From Actinomadura parmotrematis (GTDB lineage: Bacteria > Actinomycetota > Actinomycetes > Streptosporangiales > Streptosporangiaceae), in assembly GCF_019458805.1 (NCBI RefSeq), contig NZ_JAIBOA010000007.1, forward strand, positions 186,001 to 250,000: a DNA stretch of 64,000 bases, given 5' to 3'. The notes under the pieces are model-generated. The model was not told the DNA's origin, made no database searches, and saw only the letters and a program-made list of their open reading frames with translations. Both the position numbers and the translations under genes were made by a program. Shown one piece after another: positions 16,411-24,512 of this stretch (position 1 is the stretch's first letter; each line of letters opens with the position of its first letter).

Positions 16411-18069
16411 TCAGCCGCTCTTCGCCGCGTCGTACTCGGCCTTGTACTCCTCGACGAGCTCGCGCAGGGCGCGCCCGATCCGCTCGTAGGCGTCGTCGCG
16501 CAGGTTGGCGAGGCTGACGCGCACGCTCCACGGCGGCCCGTCGAACCCGCCGCCGTTCAGCAGCACGACCGAGCCCTTCGCGGCGAGCCGGAACACCGGG
16601 TCGGCGGGCTCGAAGCCGTCCTCCAGCCAGCGGGCGAAGTCCTCGCCGATGTCGCGCCGCACGTAGGACAGCAGGTCCAGCTCGACGTAGTAGCCGGCGG
16701 CCAGCGGGTCCTGCGGGACGGGCACGCCCATGCCCTTGGCGAGCGCGTGCAGCCGCCGCGAGATGATCGCCCGGCAGTTCCGCTTGTAGGCGCCGGCCTC
16801 GTCCAGCAGCGCCGCCAGGGCGAACAGCGCCATCTGCACCTGCTGGGGCAGCGACAGCCCGGCGGTGTGGTTCAGCGCGACGTCGCGCGAGTCGGCGACC
16901 AGGCGGTCCACGAACCGCAGGCCGTCGGGGTCGAGGCTGATGCTGCCGTAGCGCTCGCGCAGCCGGGCCTTGTCGGCCTCGGGCAGCCGCGCCAGGCGCT
17001 CGTCGAAGATGTTGTCGCGGCTGACCGAGATCACGCCGAGGCGCCAGCCGGTGCAGCCGAAGTACTTGGAGAACGAGTAGACGCCGAGGGTGTTGCGCGG
17101 CGCGGCGGCCATCAGCGACCGGAACCCGTCGACGAACGTGCCGTACACGTCGTCGGTGATGATGGCCAGGTCCGGGTTGGCGGTGCGGGCGATCTCGGCG
17201 ATCCGGTCCAGGGTGGCGCCGTCCAGCATGACCGACGGCGGGTTGGACGGGTTGACCAGGAACAGCGCCTTGACCTTCGGATCGGCGAGCTTGTCGATCT
17301 CGGCCGGGTCGTACTGCCAGGTGTGCCCGCCGTCGGCGTCGACGCGGGTCGCCTCGATCTCCAGGACGTCGAAGGCGTAGCGCTCCAGCTTGGGGATCTC
17401 CAGGTACGGCGTGAAGATCGGCGTCATGATGGCGATCGTGTCGCCCTGCGCGAGCAGGCCGTTGACCTGCGCGGAGTCGAACAGGTAGCACATGGCGGCG
17501 GTGCCGCCCTCGGTGGCGAACAGGTCGAACGGCGCGTCGGGCTCGCGCCCGCCGTGCATCTCCTGCACCAGGTAGCGGCCGACGACCCGCTCGGCGTGCG
17601 GCAGCATCCGGTCGGGGCTCGGGTAGTGGTCGCCGATCACGCCGTCGGCGAGCTCCCACACCCAGTCGTCCTCGGCGAAGCCGAGCCCGGAGACGCCGTA
17701 CTCCAGCGACCGCGCCAGCAGGTCCGCGCCGGGCTCGCCGTGGTGCTCGCGCAGGAAGTCGCGGAAGCGCCCGGCGATGCCGTCCTTGTCCGGCGCGCCC
17801 GCGAGGCCGTCCCACTCGTCCCAGTCGCGGCGGGCCTCGGCCAGGCCGAAGGCGCCGAGCAGGAAGAACGCCTCGCGCGGGGCGGTGGCGATCCAGTTGG
17901 GGTTGCCGCGGCCGGCGTTCAGCAGCGTGGCGGCGGCGTGCTTGGTGTGCTCGTCCTCGGCGTGCCGCTGGGCGAGGTCGATCAGCTCGTTCTTCAGCTC
18001 GAACGGGCTGAGCGACTCCCAGCGCTTCTCCTCGTCCCTGGAGACGGGTCTCGCCTGATGGATGGTCAT
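16411..18069 (-). CDS. aspD: Aspartate 4-decarboxylase (bifunctional with aminotransferase activity)
   Basis: A PLP enzyme of fold type I that decarboxylates L-aspartate to L-alanine and CO2. 552 residues, the long form. The PLP lysine lies in YSFSKYFGCTGWRLGVI, the cofactor-ring Asp-Tyr is in AIITDDVYGTF, an Asn-rich loop LVNPSNPPSVML precedes it, and the terminal Arg is in WSVRVSLANL. Cytoplasmic. The ATG is at plus-strand 18067-18069 with GGGGACGGA upstream. It heads an operon with aspT and probably the ThrE-like gene. MarR is upstream in the same direction (139-bp gap). Confidence 0.93.
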   Translation of the reverse strand: MTIHQARPVSRDEEKRWESLSPFELKNELIDLAQRHAEDEHTKHAAATLLNAGRGNPNWIATAPREAFFLLGAFGLAEARRDWDEWDGLAGAPDKDGIAGRFRDFLREHHGEPGADLLARSLEYGVSGLGFAEDDWVWELADGVIGDHYPSPDRMLPHAERVVGRYLVQEMHGGREPDAPFDLFATEGGTAAMCYLFDSAQVNGLLAQGDTIAIMTPIFTPYLEIPKLERYAFDVLEIEATRVDADGGHTWQYDPAEIDKLADPKVKALFLVNPSNPPSVMLDGATLDRIAEIARTANPDLAIITDDVYGTFVDGFRSLMAAAPRNTLGVYSFSKYFGCTGWRLGVISVSRDNIFDERLARLPEADKARLRERYGSISLDPDGLRFVDRLVADSRDVALNHTAGLSLPQQVQMALFALAALLDEAGAYKRNCRAIISRRLHALAKGMGVPVPQDPLAAGYYVELDLLSYVRRDIGEDFARWLEDGFEPADPVFRLAAKGSVVLLNGGGFDGPPWSVRVSLANLRDDAYERIGRALRELVEEYKAEYDAAKSG

Positions 18070-18208
18070 GGTCGTCCGTCCCCGATCGTTCGCGGCGGGG
18101 GGTCGTGATCTTTCTGTCCGGCCGCGAGCGCCGGAATGCCGCACTTGGGGGATTCCTGACCGTCGGCAGGCCGGGACGATGCCGGGCGGGACGGCGCCGG
18201 GCGGCGGC

Positions 18209-18706
18209 TCAGTCCGGCAGGTCTCCGGCGGAGACCCGGACGGCGCGCAGCGCGCCGGTGACGGCGGCCGCCTGCTCGGCGGTGAGGTCGGCCAGGCCGA
18301 AGCCGTCCTCGTGCAGCGCCGCGGTGGCGCGCTCGGCGAGCTCGCGGCCCGCCGGGGTGATGGTGGCGAGGACGACGCGTCGGTCGTCGGGGGAGGGGGC
18401 GCGGCGGGCGAGGCCGCGCTGCTCCAGCCGGCCGACGACGTTGGTGACCGAGGCCGGGTGCACCATCAGCCGGACGCCCATCTTGCCCATCGGCAGCGTG
18501 CCGGTGCGGGTGAAGGCGAGCAGCCGGAGCGCCTCGTAGGCCGCGAACGTCAGCCCGAACGGCTTCAGCGCCGCCTCGATGCGGCCGAGCAGGAGCTGCT
18601 GGGCGCGCATCACCGACGTCACCGCCGCCATGCGGTCGGCGTGCTCGGGCCACCGGGCGCTCCACTGGCGGTGCGCCTCGGCGATCGGATCGGTCACGGG
18701 GTCCAC
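18209..18706 (-). CDS. MarR-family transcriptional regulator
   Basis: A 165-residue winged-helix regulator. It has an N-terminal dimer helix, the recognition region MVHPASVTNVVGRLEQRGLARR and the wing SPDDRRVVLATITPAGRELA, all normal for MarR. GTG at plus-strand 18704-18706 follows GAGGTG; GTG at 18695-18697 is a second option. It is divergent from icmF. An inverted repeat just downstream of the icmF -10 box (18759-18771) is the obvious operator candidate. MarR proteins usually release DNA on binding a ligand; here an acyl-CoA or branched acid would fit the neighbour, by inference. Confidence 0.9.
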   Translation of the reverse strand: MDPVTDPIAEAHRQWSARWPEHADRMAAVTSVMRAQQLLLGRIEAALKPFGLTFAAYEALRLLAFTRTGTLPMGKMGVRLMVHPASVTNVVGRLEQRGLARRAPSPDDRRVVLATITPAGRELAERATAALHEDGFGLADLTAEQAAAVTGALRAVRVSAGDLPD

Positions 18707-18725
18707 CGTAGGGCACCTCGCGTTC

Positions 18726-18754
18726 TTGACGGGGCGGCGGGCGGAAACTATTTT
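18726..18754 (+). promoter_or_regulatory. Promoter of icmF
   Basis: TTGACG at 18726-18731 and TATTTT at 18749-18754, separated by 17 bp, a good housekeeping-sigma pattern in an otherwise GC-saturated sequence. Transcription would start near 18760, 39 bases before the icmF ATG. Confidence 0.6.
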
Positions 18755-18758
18755 AGCT

Positions 18759-18771
18759 TCCAAATATTGGA
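18759..18771. promoter_or_regulatory. Candidate MarR operator
   Basis: Perfect inverted repeat TCCAA-ATA-TTGGA centred just after the -10 box, at the predicted transcription start of icmF. Position and symmetry fit a repressor site for the adjacent divergent MarR. Binding is an inference. Confidence 0.5.
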
Positions 18772-18798
18772 TGTCCAAGGTTCGGTGCGGAGGTCACG

Positions 18799-21700
18799 AT
18801 GGCAGCGCCTACGCCGCGGCTGCACACCCCGGTCCACCCGGTGCGGTTCGTCACCGCCGCCGCCCTGTTCGACGGCCACGACGCCGCGATCAACATCATG
18901 CGGCGGATCCTGCAGTCCCAGGGCGCCGAGGTCGTGCACCTCGGCCACGACCGCTCGGTCCGCGAGGTCGTGGACGCGGTGCTGGAGGAGGACGCCCAGG
19001 GCGTCGCGATCAGCTCCTACCAGGGCGGCCACGTCGAGTACTTCGAGTTCCTGGCCCGCTCCCTGGCCGAGGCCGGCGCCGGCCACGTCAAGATCTTCGG
19101 CGGCGGCGGCGGCGTCATCGTGGCCGCCGAGATCGACCGGCTGCGCGCCGCCGGCGTGCGCATCTTCTCGCCCGAGGACGGCCAGCGCCTCGGCCTCCCC
19201 GGCATGATCAACGAGCTGGTCCGCGACGCCGACACCGACCCGGCCGCCGAGCCGCCCGCCGCGGACGCCGTCCTCGCCGGCGACCGCCGCGCCCTCGCCC
19301 GCGCGATCACCTGCCTCCAGGAGGGCCGGCTGCCCGAGGACGCCCTGCGCGCCCTGCGCGCGGGGGCCGCCGCGCGGCGCGTCCCGGTCCTCGGCATCAC
19401 CGGCACCGGCGGCTCGGGCAAGTCCTCCCTCACCGACGAGCTGGTCCGGCGCCTGCGCGCCGACCAGCAGGACAAGGTCCGCGTCGCCGTCCTCGCCGTC
19501 GACCCGACGCGCCGCCGCGGCGGCGGCGCGCTGCTCGGCGACCGCATCCGGATGAACTCCCTGGACGGCGAGCACGTCTTCTTCCGCTCCCTGGCCACCC
19601 GCGGCGCGCACGAGCTGCCCGAGCACACCGCCGACATTCTCGCCGCGGTCAAGGCCGCCGGGTACGACCTGGTGATCCTGGAGACGCCCGGCATCGGGCA
19701 GGGCGACGCCGCCGTGGTCGACCTGGCGGACCACGCCCTGTACGTGATGACGCCCGAGTTCGGCGCGGCGTCCCAGCTCGAGAAGATCGACATGCTGGAC
19801 TTCGCCGGCACCGTCGCCATCAACAAGTTCGAGCGGCGCGGCGCCGCCGACGCCCTGCGCGACGTGTCCCGGCAGCTCGTCCGCAACCGCGAAGCCCACA
19901 AGGGGGTCGCCGGGGGGCGTGGGGGGTCGTCCCCCCTCGGGAGGTACAGGTCGAGGCCCGAGGACATGCCGGTGTTCGGCACCAGCGCCGCGACGTTCAA
20001 CGACGACGGCGTCACCGCCCTCTACCTGCACCTGGCCGCCGAGCTCGGTTTGGAGCGCGGCGTGCTCGCGCCCGTCGAGGGCCGCACCTCCACCGGCGCC
20101 GCGCAGGTCGTCCCGCCCGCCCGCGTCCGCTACCTGTCCGAGATCGCCGAGACCGTGCGCGGTTACCACGCCGAGACCGGGGCGCAGGCCGCCGCCGCAC
20201 GCCGCGTCCAGCGCCTGGAGGACGTCCGCGCCGAGCTGGCCGGGACCGGCGAGATCGACGGCCTGCTGGACGCCGCCCGCCGCGACGTGACCCCCGACAG
20301 CGCCGAGCGCCTCGCCGAGTGGCCCGCCGTCGTGGAGTCCTACTCCGGCGACGAGCAGGTCGTCCGCGTCCGCGACAAGGAGCTGCGGACCGCGCTGACG
20401 CGCGAGTCGCTGTCGGGCAACCGCATCCCGCGCGTCGCGCTGCCCCGCTACACCGACCACGGCGAGCTGCTGCGGTTCCTGCGCGCCGAGAACCTGCCCG
20501 GCCGCTTCCCCTTCACCGCCGGCGTCTTCCCCTTCAAGCGCGACAACGAGGACCCCGCCCGCATGTTCGCGGGGGAGGGCGACCCGTTCCGCACCAACCG
20601 CCGCTTCAAGCTGCTGTCGGAGGGCCAGCCCGCGACCCGGCTGTCCACCGCGTTCGACTCGGTCACCCTGTACGGGCGCGACCCGGGGGAGCGGCCCGAC
20701 GTCTACGGCAAGGTCGGCACCTCCGGCGTCTCGGTCGCGACCCTGGACGACATGAAGGCGCTCTACGACGGCTTCGACCTCGCGGCGCCGACCACCTCGG
20801 TGTCGATGACGATCAACGGCCCGGCGCCGACCATCCTGGCGTTCTTCCTCAACACCGCCATCGACCAGGGCCTGGACGCCTTCCGCGCCGAGCGGGGCCG
20901 CGAGCCGTCCGGGGAGGAGGCCGCGGAGATCCGCGCCCGCGTCCTCGCGACGGTGCGCGGCACGGTGCAGGCCGACATCCTCAAGGAGGACCAGGGGCAG
21001 AACACCTGCATCTTCTCCACCGAGTTCTCGCTGCGGATGATGGGCGACATCCAGGAGTGGTTCATCGCCAACCGGGTCCGCAACTTCTACTCGGTGTCGA
21101 TCTCCGGCTACCACATCGCCGAGGCCGGCGCGAACCCCATCAGCCAGCTCGCGTTCACCCTCGCCAACGGCTTCACCTACGTGGAGTCCTACCTGGCGCG
21201 CGGGATGGACGTCGACGACTTCGCGCCGAACCTGTCGTTCTTCTTCTCCAACGGCATGGACCCCGAGTACAGCGTCCTCGGCCGCGTCGCCCGCCGCATC
21301 TGGGCCGTCGCCATGCGCGACCGCTACGGCGCCGGCGAGCGCAGCCAGAAGCTCAAGTACCACGTGCAGACCTCGGGCCGCTCGCTGCACGCCCAGGAGA
21401 TGCACTTCAACGACATCCGCACGACGCTGCAGGCGCTCATCGCGATCTACGACAACTGCAACAGCCTGCACACCAACGCCTACGACGAGGCCGTCACCAC
21501 CCCGACGGCCGAGTCGGTGCGCCGCGCCCTGGCGATCCAGCTCGTCATCAACCGCGAGTGGGGCCTCGCGATGAACGAGAACCCCCTCCAGGGCTCGTTC
21601 GTCATCGACGACCTCACCGACCTGGTCGAGGAGGCGGTGCTCGCCGAGTTCGACCGCATCAGCGAGCGCGGCGGCGTCCTCGGCGCGATGGAGACCGGCT

Positions 21701-22059
21701 ACCAGCGCGGCCGCATCCAGGACGAGTCGATGCTCTACGAGCAGCGCAAGCACGACGGGACGCTGCCCATCATCGGCGTCAACACCTTCCGCGACCCGGC
21801 GGCGGAGGGCGGCACCCCGGAGACGATCGAGCTGGCCCGCGCCACCGAGGACGAGAAGCGCTCCCAGCTGGAGCGGGTGCGCGCCTTCCAGGACGCCCAC
21901 CGCGAGGACGCCGAGGCCGCCCTCGCCGCGCTCAAGGACGCCGCCCGCGCCGGGGACAACGTCTTCGCCGTCCTCATGGACGCCGCCCGGGTGTGCAGCC
22001 TCCAGCAGATCACCGACGCGTTCTTCGAGGTCGGCGGCCAGTACCGGCGGAACGTGTGA
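18799..22059 (+). CDS. icmF: Fused isobutyryl-CoA mutase IcmF
   Basis: An adenosylcobalamin enzyme interconverting isobutyryl-CoA and n-butyryl-CoA, with its own G-protein chaperone. 1086 residues in the IcmF order. The B12-binding domain comes first (ALFDGHDAAINIMRR with the cobalt-ligand His, GGGGG loop near residue 105). The MeaB-like GTPase follows, with P-loop ITGTGGSGKSS near residue 200, ETPGIGQGD switch and a NKFE base motif. The mutase barrel runs from ~530 to the end (RFPFTAGVFPFKR, TSGRSLHAQEMHFNDIRTTLQAL). GGAGG precedes ATG 18799. A Gly-rich stretch at residues ~368-389 with a perfect G6/C6 palindrome in its DNA looks like an insertion in the GTPase part. Stop overlaps the next gene by 4 bp. 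Confidence 0.95.
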   Translation: MAAPTPRLHTPVHPVRFVTAAALFDGHDAAINIMRRILQSQGAEVVHLGHDRSVREVVDAVLEEDAQGVAISSYQGGHVEYFEFLARSLAEAGAGHVKIFGGGGGVIVAAEIDRLRAAGVRIFSPEDGQRLGLPGMINELVRDADTDPAAEPPAADAVLAGDRRALARAITCLQEGRLPEDALRALRAGAAARRVPVLGITGTGGSGKSSLTDELVRRLRADQQDKVRVAVLAVDPTRRRGGGALLGDRIRMNSLDGEHVFFRSLATRGAHELPEHTADILAAVKAAGYDLVILETPGIGQGDAAVVDLADHALYVMTPEFGAASQLEKIDMLDFAGTVAINKFERRGAADALRDVSRQLVRNREAHKGVAGGRGGSSPLGRYRSRPEDMPVFGTSAATFNDDGVTALYLHLAAELGLERGVLAPVEGRTSTGAAQVVPPARVRYLSEIAETVRGYHAETGAQAAAARRVQRLEDVRAELAGTGEIDGLLDAARRDVTPDSAERLAEWPAVVESYSGDEQVVRVRDKELRTALTRESLSGNRIPRVALPRYTDHGELLRFLRAENLPGRFPFTAGVFPFKRDNEDPARMFAGEGDPFRTNRRFKLLSEGQPATRLSTAFDSVTLYGRDPGERPDVYGKVGTSGVSVATLDDMKALYDGFDLAAPTTSVSMTINGPAPTILAFFLNTAIDQGLDAFRAERGREPSGEEAAEIRARVLATVRGTVQADILKEDQGQNTCIFSTEFSLRMMGDIQEWFIANRVRNFYSVSISGYHIAEAGANPISQLAFTLANGFTYVESYLARGMDVDDFAPNLSFFFSNGMDPEYSVLGRVARRIWAVAMRDRYGAGERSQKLKYHVQTSGRSLHAQEMHFNDIRTTLQALIAIYDNCNSLHTNAYDEAVTTPTAESVRRALAIQLVINREWGLAMNENPLQGSFVIDDLTDLVEEAVLAEFDRISERGGVLGAMETGYQRGRIQDESMLYEQRKHDGTLPIIGVNTFRDPAAEGGTPETIELARATEDEKRSQLERVRAFQDAHREDAEAALAALKDAARAGDNVFAVLMDAARVCSLQQITDAFFEVGGQYRRNV

Positions 22060-22823
22060 GCGTCCCGCGCGACGACACCGGCGCGCCCGTCCCCCTCCCG
22101 GACCGGGTGCGCCGCGTGGTGTCGCTCGTGCCCTCGCTCACCGAGTCCGTCGCGGTCACCGCGCCCGGTCTGCTGGCCGGCGCCACCGACTGGTGCACCC
22201 ACCCCGAGGGGCTGGACGTGCCGCGCGTGCGCGGCACCAAGAACCCCGACCTGGACGCGGTCGCGGCCCTGGAGCCCGACCTCGTCGTCGGCGCCGCCGA
22301 GGAGAACCGGCCCGCCGACGTCGCCGCGCTGCGCGCCGCGGGCGTCCCGGTCTGGATCACCGACATCCGCACCGTGGACGGCGCGCTCGCCTCGCTCCGG
22401 CGCCTGCTCACCGAGGGCTGCGGCCTGCCCGCGCCCGCCTGGCTGGACGACGCCGCCCGCGCCTGGGCCGCGGTCGAGCCCGGCCCGCCGCGCACCGCGA
22501 TCGTGCCGATCTGGCGGCGCCCCTGGATGGTCGCCGGCGGCGCCACCTTAACCGGCGACGTCCTCGCCCGCCTCGGCGTCCGCAACCGCTACGCGGACCA
22601 TCCCGAGCGCTACCCCAAGATCGGCATCGGGGAGCTGACCGCCGCCGGCGCCGACCTCGCCGTCCTGCCCGACGAGCCCTACCGGTTCACCGCCGCCGAC
22701 GGCCCCGAGGCGTTCCCCGGCCTGCCCTGCGCCCTGGTCAGCGGGCGCCTGCTCACCTGGTACGGGCCGTCCCTGGCGGACGCGCCGCGGCTGCTCGCCC
22801 GGCAGCTCGCCGCCGCGTCCTGA
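22056..22823 (+). CDS. Cytosolic BtuF/TroA-like cobalamin- or metal-binding protein
   Basis: 255 residues of the helical-backbone receptor fold. RVVSLVPSLTESVAVTAPGLLAGATDWCTHP and later LDAVAALEPDLVVGAAEENRPADVAAL are typical of BtuF-like binding proteins. It has no signal peptide or lipobox, so it stays in the cytoplasm, unlike transporter BtuF, and no permease or ATPase gene is nearby. GTG 22056 overlaps the icmF stop (GTGA), so translation is coupled to a B12 enzyme. A role in holding cobalamin for IcmF is an inference. The stop codon lies in a hairpin shared with the convergent gene. Confidence 0.82.
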   Translation: MSVPRDDTGAPVPLPDRVRRVVSLVPSLTESVAVTAPGLLAGATDWCTHPEGLDVPRVRGTKNPDLDAVAALEPDLVVGAAEENRPADVAALRAAGVPVWITDIRTVDGALASLRRLLTEGCGLPAPAWLDDAARAWAAVEPGPPRTAIVPIWRRPWMVAGGATLTGDVLARLGVRNRYADHPERYPKIGIGELTAAGADLAVLPDEPYRFTAADGPEAFPGLPCALVSGRLLTWYGPSLADAPRLLARQLAAAS

Positions 22824-22841
22824 CCGGGCGTCCCGGTCAGG
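22819..22841. terminator. Bidirectional hairpin covering two convergent stop codons
   Basis: Perfect 10-bp stem CCTGACCGGG/CCCGGTCAGG with a 3-base loop. The arms contain the stop of the BtuF-like gene (22821-22823) and the stop of the dehydrogenase gene on the other strand (22837-22839). Confidence 0.6.
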
Positions 22842-23838
22842 CGTCGCGGCCGCGCACGAGGGTGTTCTCCGTCGCGCGCCCGGCGAGGTAGTCGTCGACG
22901 TTGGCGGCCTGCGTCGCCAGGATCGTCGCGGTCGCCTCCGCGGTGAAGAACGCCTGGTGGGAGGTGACGACGACGTTCGGGAACGTCATCAGGCGGGCCA
23001 GCACGTCGTCGGTGACGACCTCGTCGGACAGGTCGCGGAAGAAGTAGCGCTCCTCCTCCTCGTACACGTCCAGGCCGACGCCGCCGAGCCGCCCGGCGCG
23101 CAGCGAGGACACGAGCGCGGTCGTGTCGATGAGGCCGCCCCGGCCGGTGTTCACCAGGATCGCCCCGTCGGGCAGGCAGGCGAGCCGGGAGGCGTCGATC
23201 AGGTGCCGGGTCTCGGGCGTCAGCGGGACGTGCAGCGACACGATCTCCGCGCGGCCGAGCAGGTCCTCCAGCGGCAGGTAGGTCATGCCGAGCGCCCGGC
23301 ACTCGGGGTTCTCCTCCCGGTCCCAGCCGTACAGGCGCATCCGGTAGCCCTGCGCGATGCGGGCGAACACGGTGCCGATCCGGCCGGTGCCGACGACGCC
23401 GACCGCGCGGCCGTGCAGGTCGCGGCCGAGCAGCCCGTCCAGCCGGAAGTCGAACTCGCGGGTGCGCTGGTAGGAGCGGTGCACGTGCCGGTTGAGGGCG
23501 TGCACGAGCGTCCAGGCGAACTCGGCGACCGAGTGCGGCGAGTAGGAGCTCACCCGCGCGACCCAGAGGCCGAGCTCGCGGGCGGCGTCCAGGTCGATGT
23601 TGGTGTACCCGGACGCGCGCTGGGTGATGAGGCGGGTGCCGCCCGCCGCGAGCCGGCCGAGCAGCGCGGCGTCCAGCCGCGCCGCCGGGCTCGTGCAGAC
23701 CGCCTCGTAGCCCGCCGCGAGCCCGACGGTGTCGCCGTCGGGCACCCACGTCACGCAGTGCAGCGGGTGGCGGTCCTGGAAGTGGCGCTCCAGCGCCGCC
23801 CGCTCGTAGGTGCGCACCCCGCAGGCCAGCACTCTCAC
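22837..23838 (-). CDS. D-2-hydroxyacid dehydrogenase (D-lactate dehydrogenase-like)
   Basis: A 333-residue NAD-dependent reductase of the D-LDH group, converting 2-keto acids to D-2-hydroxy acids. The Rossmann motif is VGVVGTGRIGTVFARIA, followed by the NAD-selecting Asp in LYGWDREE. The catalytic Arg is in LVNTGRGGLID, Glu in LDVYEEEERYFF and His in VVTSHQAFFT; the D-LDH acetylated-end sequence SYSPHSVAEFAW is present. GTG at plus-strand 23836-23838 follows GGGGGGA; a longer frame to 23883 lacks a ribosome site. It is convergent with the icmF operon. Confidence 0.9.
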   Translation of the reverse strand: MRVLACGVRTYERAALERHFQDRHPLHCVTWVPDGDTVGLAAGYEAVCTSPAARLDAALLGRLAAGGTRLITQRASGYTNIDLDAARELGLWVARVSSYSPHSVAEFAWTLVHALNRHVHRSYQRTREFDFRLDGLLGRDLHGRAVGVVGTGRIGTVFARIAQGYRMRLYGWDREENPECRALGMTYLPLEDLLGRAEIVSLHVPLTPETRHLIDASRLACLPDGAILVNTGRGGLIDTTALVSSLRAGRLGGVGLDVYEEEERYFFRDLSDEVVTDDVLARLMTFPNVVVTSHQAFFTAEATATILATQAANVDDYLAGRATENTLVRGRDA

Positions 23839-23915
23839 CGGCGTCCCCCCGTCAGCCGAAAGATCTTGCTGGCAGGCTAACAAGCGGTGACCGCGCGCGC
23901 ACCCGGCGCGGCCCG

Positions 23916-24512
23916 TCAGCGCGGCGGGTCGTCGGCGGGGACCGGGACGGGCCGGGCGGTGAACAGGTCGCCGAGGCAGGCCGCGACCCGCTCGTCGAGG
24001 TCGCCGGCCGCGACGCCGGTCTCCCGGGCGAGCTGCTCGCGCAGCAGCGTGTACCCGTACACCGCCGCGGTGAGCGCGGCGTGCACGGCGTCCACGTCGC
24101 CGCTGGCGAGCTCGCCGCGGGCCGCGTCGGCGGCGAGCGCCGCGCGGCCCGCGCCCCGGTTCGGCAGCACCCGCGCCCGCTCGTCGCCGTCCAGGACGAG
24201 CAGCGTGGTCAGCCGGATCGCCTCGGGGAGCCGCACGTTGGTGCGGATCAGCCCGGCGAGGCGGTCGCGGAGCGGCAGCCCCGACGCCGACGCCGCGTCC
24301 GCGGCGTTGCGCCGCGCCGCGTGCAGCAGCGCCGAGCGGAGCAGCGACCGGCGCGACCCGAAGTACTGGTAGACCAGGCCCCGGTTCACGCCGGCCTCGT
24401 CGGCGACCTCGCGCAGGTTGAGGCCGGCGAGGACGCCGCCGCGCGACAGCAGCCGGGCGGCGGCGCCGCGCAGGGCGTCCTCGGTGGCCTCGCGGCCGCG
24501 CGCGGCGGTCAC
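23916..24512 (-). CDS. TetR-family transcriptional regulator
   Basis: 198 residues. The N-terminal helix-turn-helix is LNLREVADEAGVNRGLVYQYFGSRRSLL (about residues 30-60), with a helical ligand-binding C terminus. GTG at plus-strand 24510-24512 overlaps the SDR stop by 4 bp, so it is the last gene of an operon with the SDR and acyl-CoA dehydrogenase. It probably controls that operon: an inverted repeat (26506-26518) sits in the operon promoter. The ligand is likely an acyl-CoA, by inference from its neighbours. Confidence 0.88.
   Translation of the reverse strand: MTAARGREATEDALRGAAARLLSRGGVLAGLNLREVADEAGVNRGLVYQYFGSRRSLLRSALLHAARRNAADAASASGLPLRDRLAGLIRTNVRLPEAIRLTTLLVLDGDERARVLPNRGAGRAALAADAARGELASGDVDAVHAALTAAVYGYTLLREQLARETGVAAGDLDERVAACLGDLFTARPVPVPADDPPR

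Noticed and set aside
18748..21900. 1050-codon open frame antisense to icmF, and similar long antisense frames (52092-55637, 6848-9214, 3395-5887, 14687-17815 beyond aspT)
   Set aside because: In very GC-rich DNA the antisense and shifted frames of real genes stay open by composition. These translate to Arg/Gly/Ala/Val/His-rich low-complexity sequence without family motifs, while the sense frames carry complete enzyme signatures.
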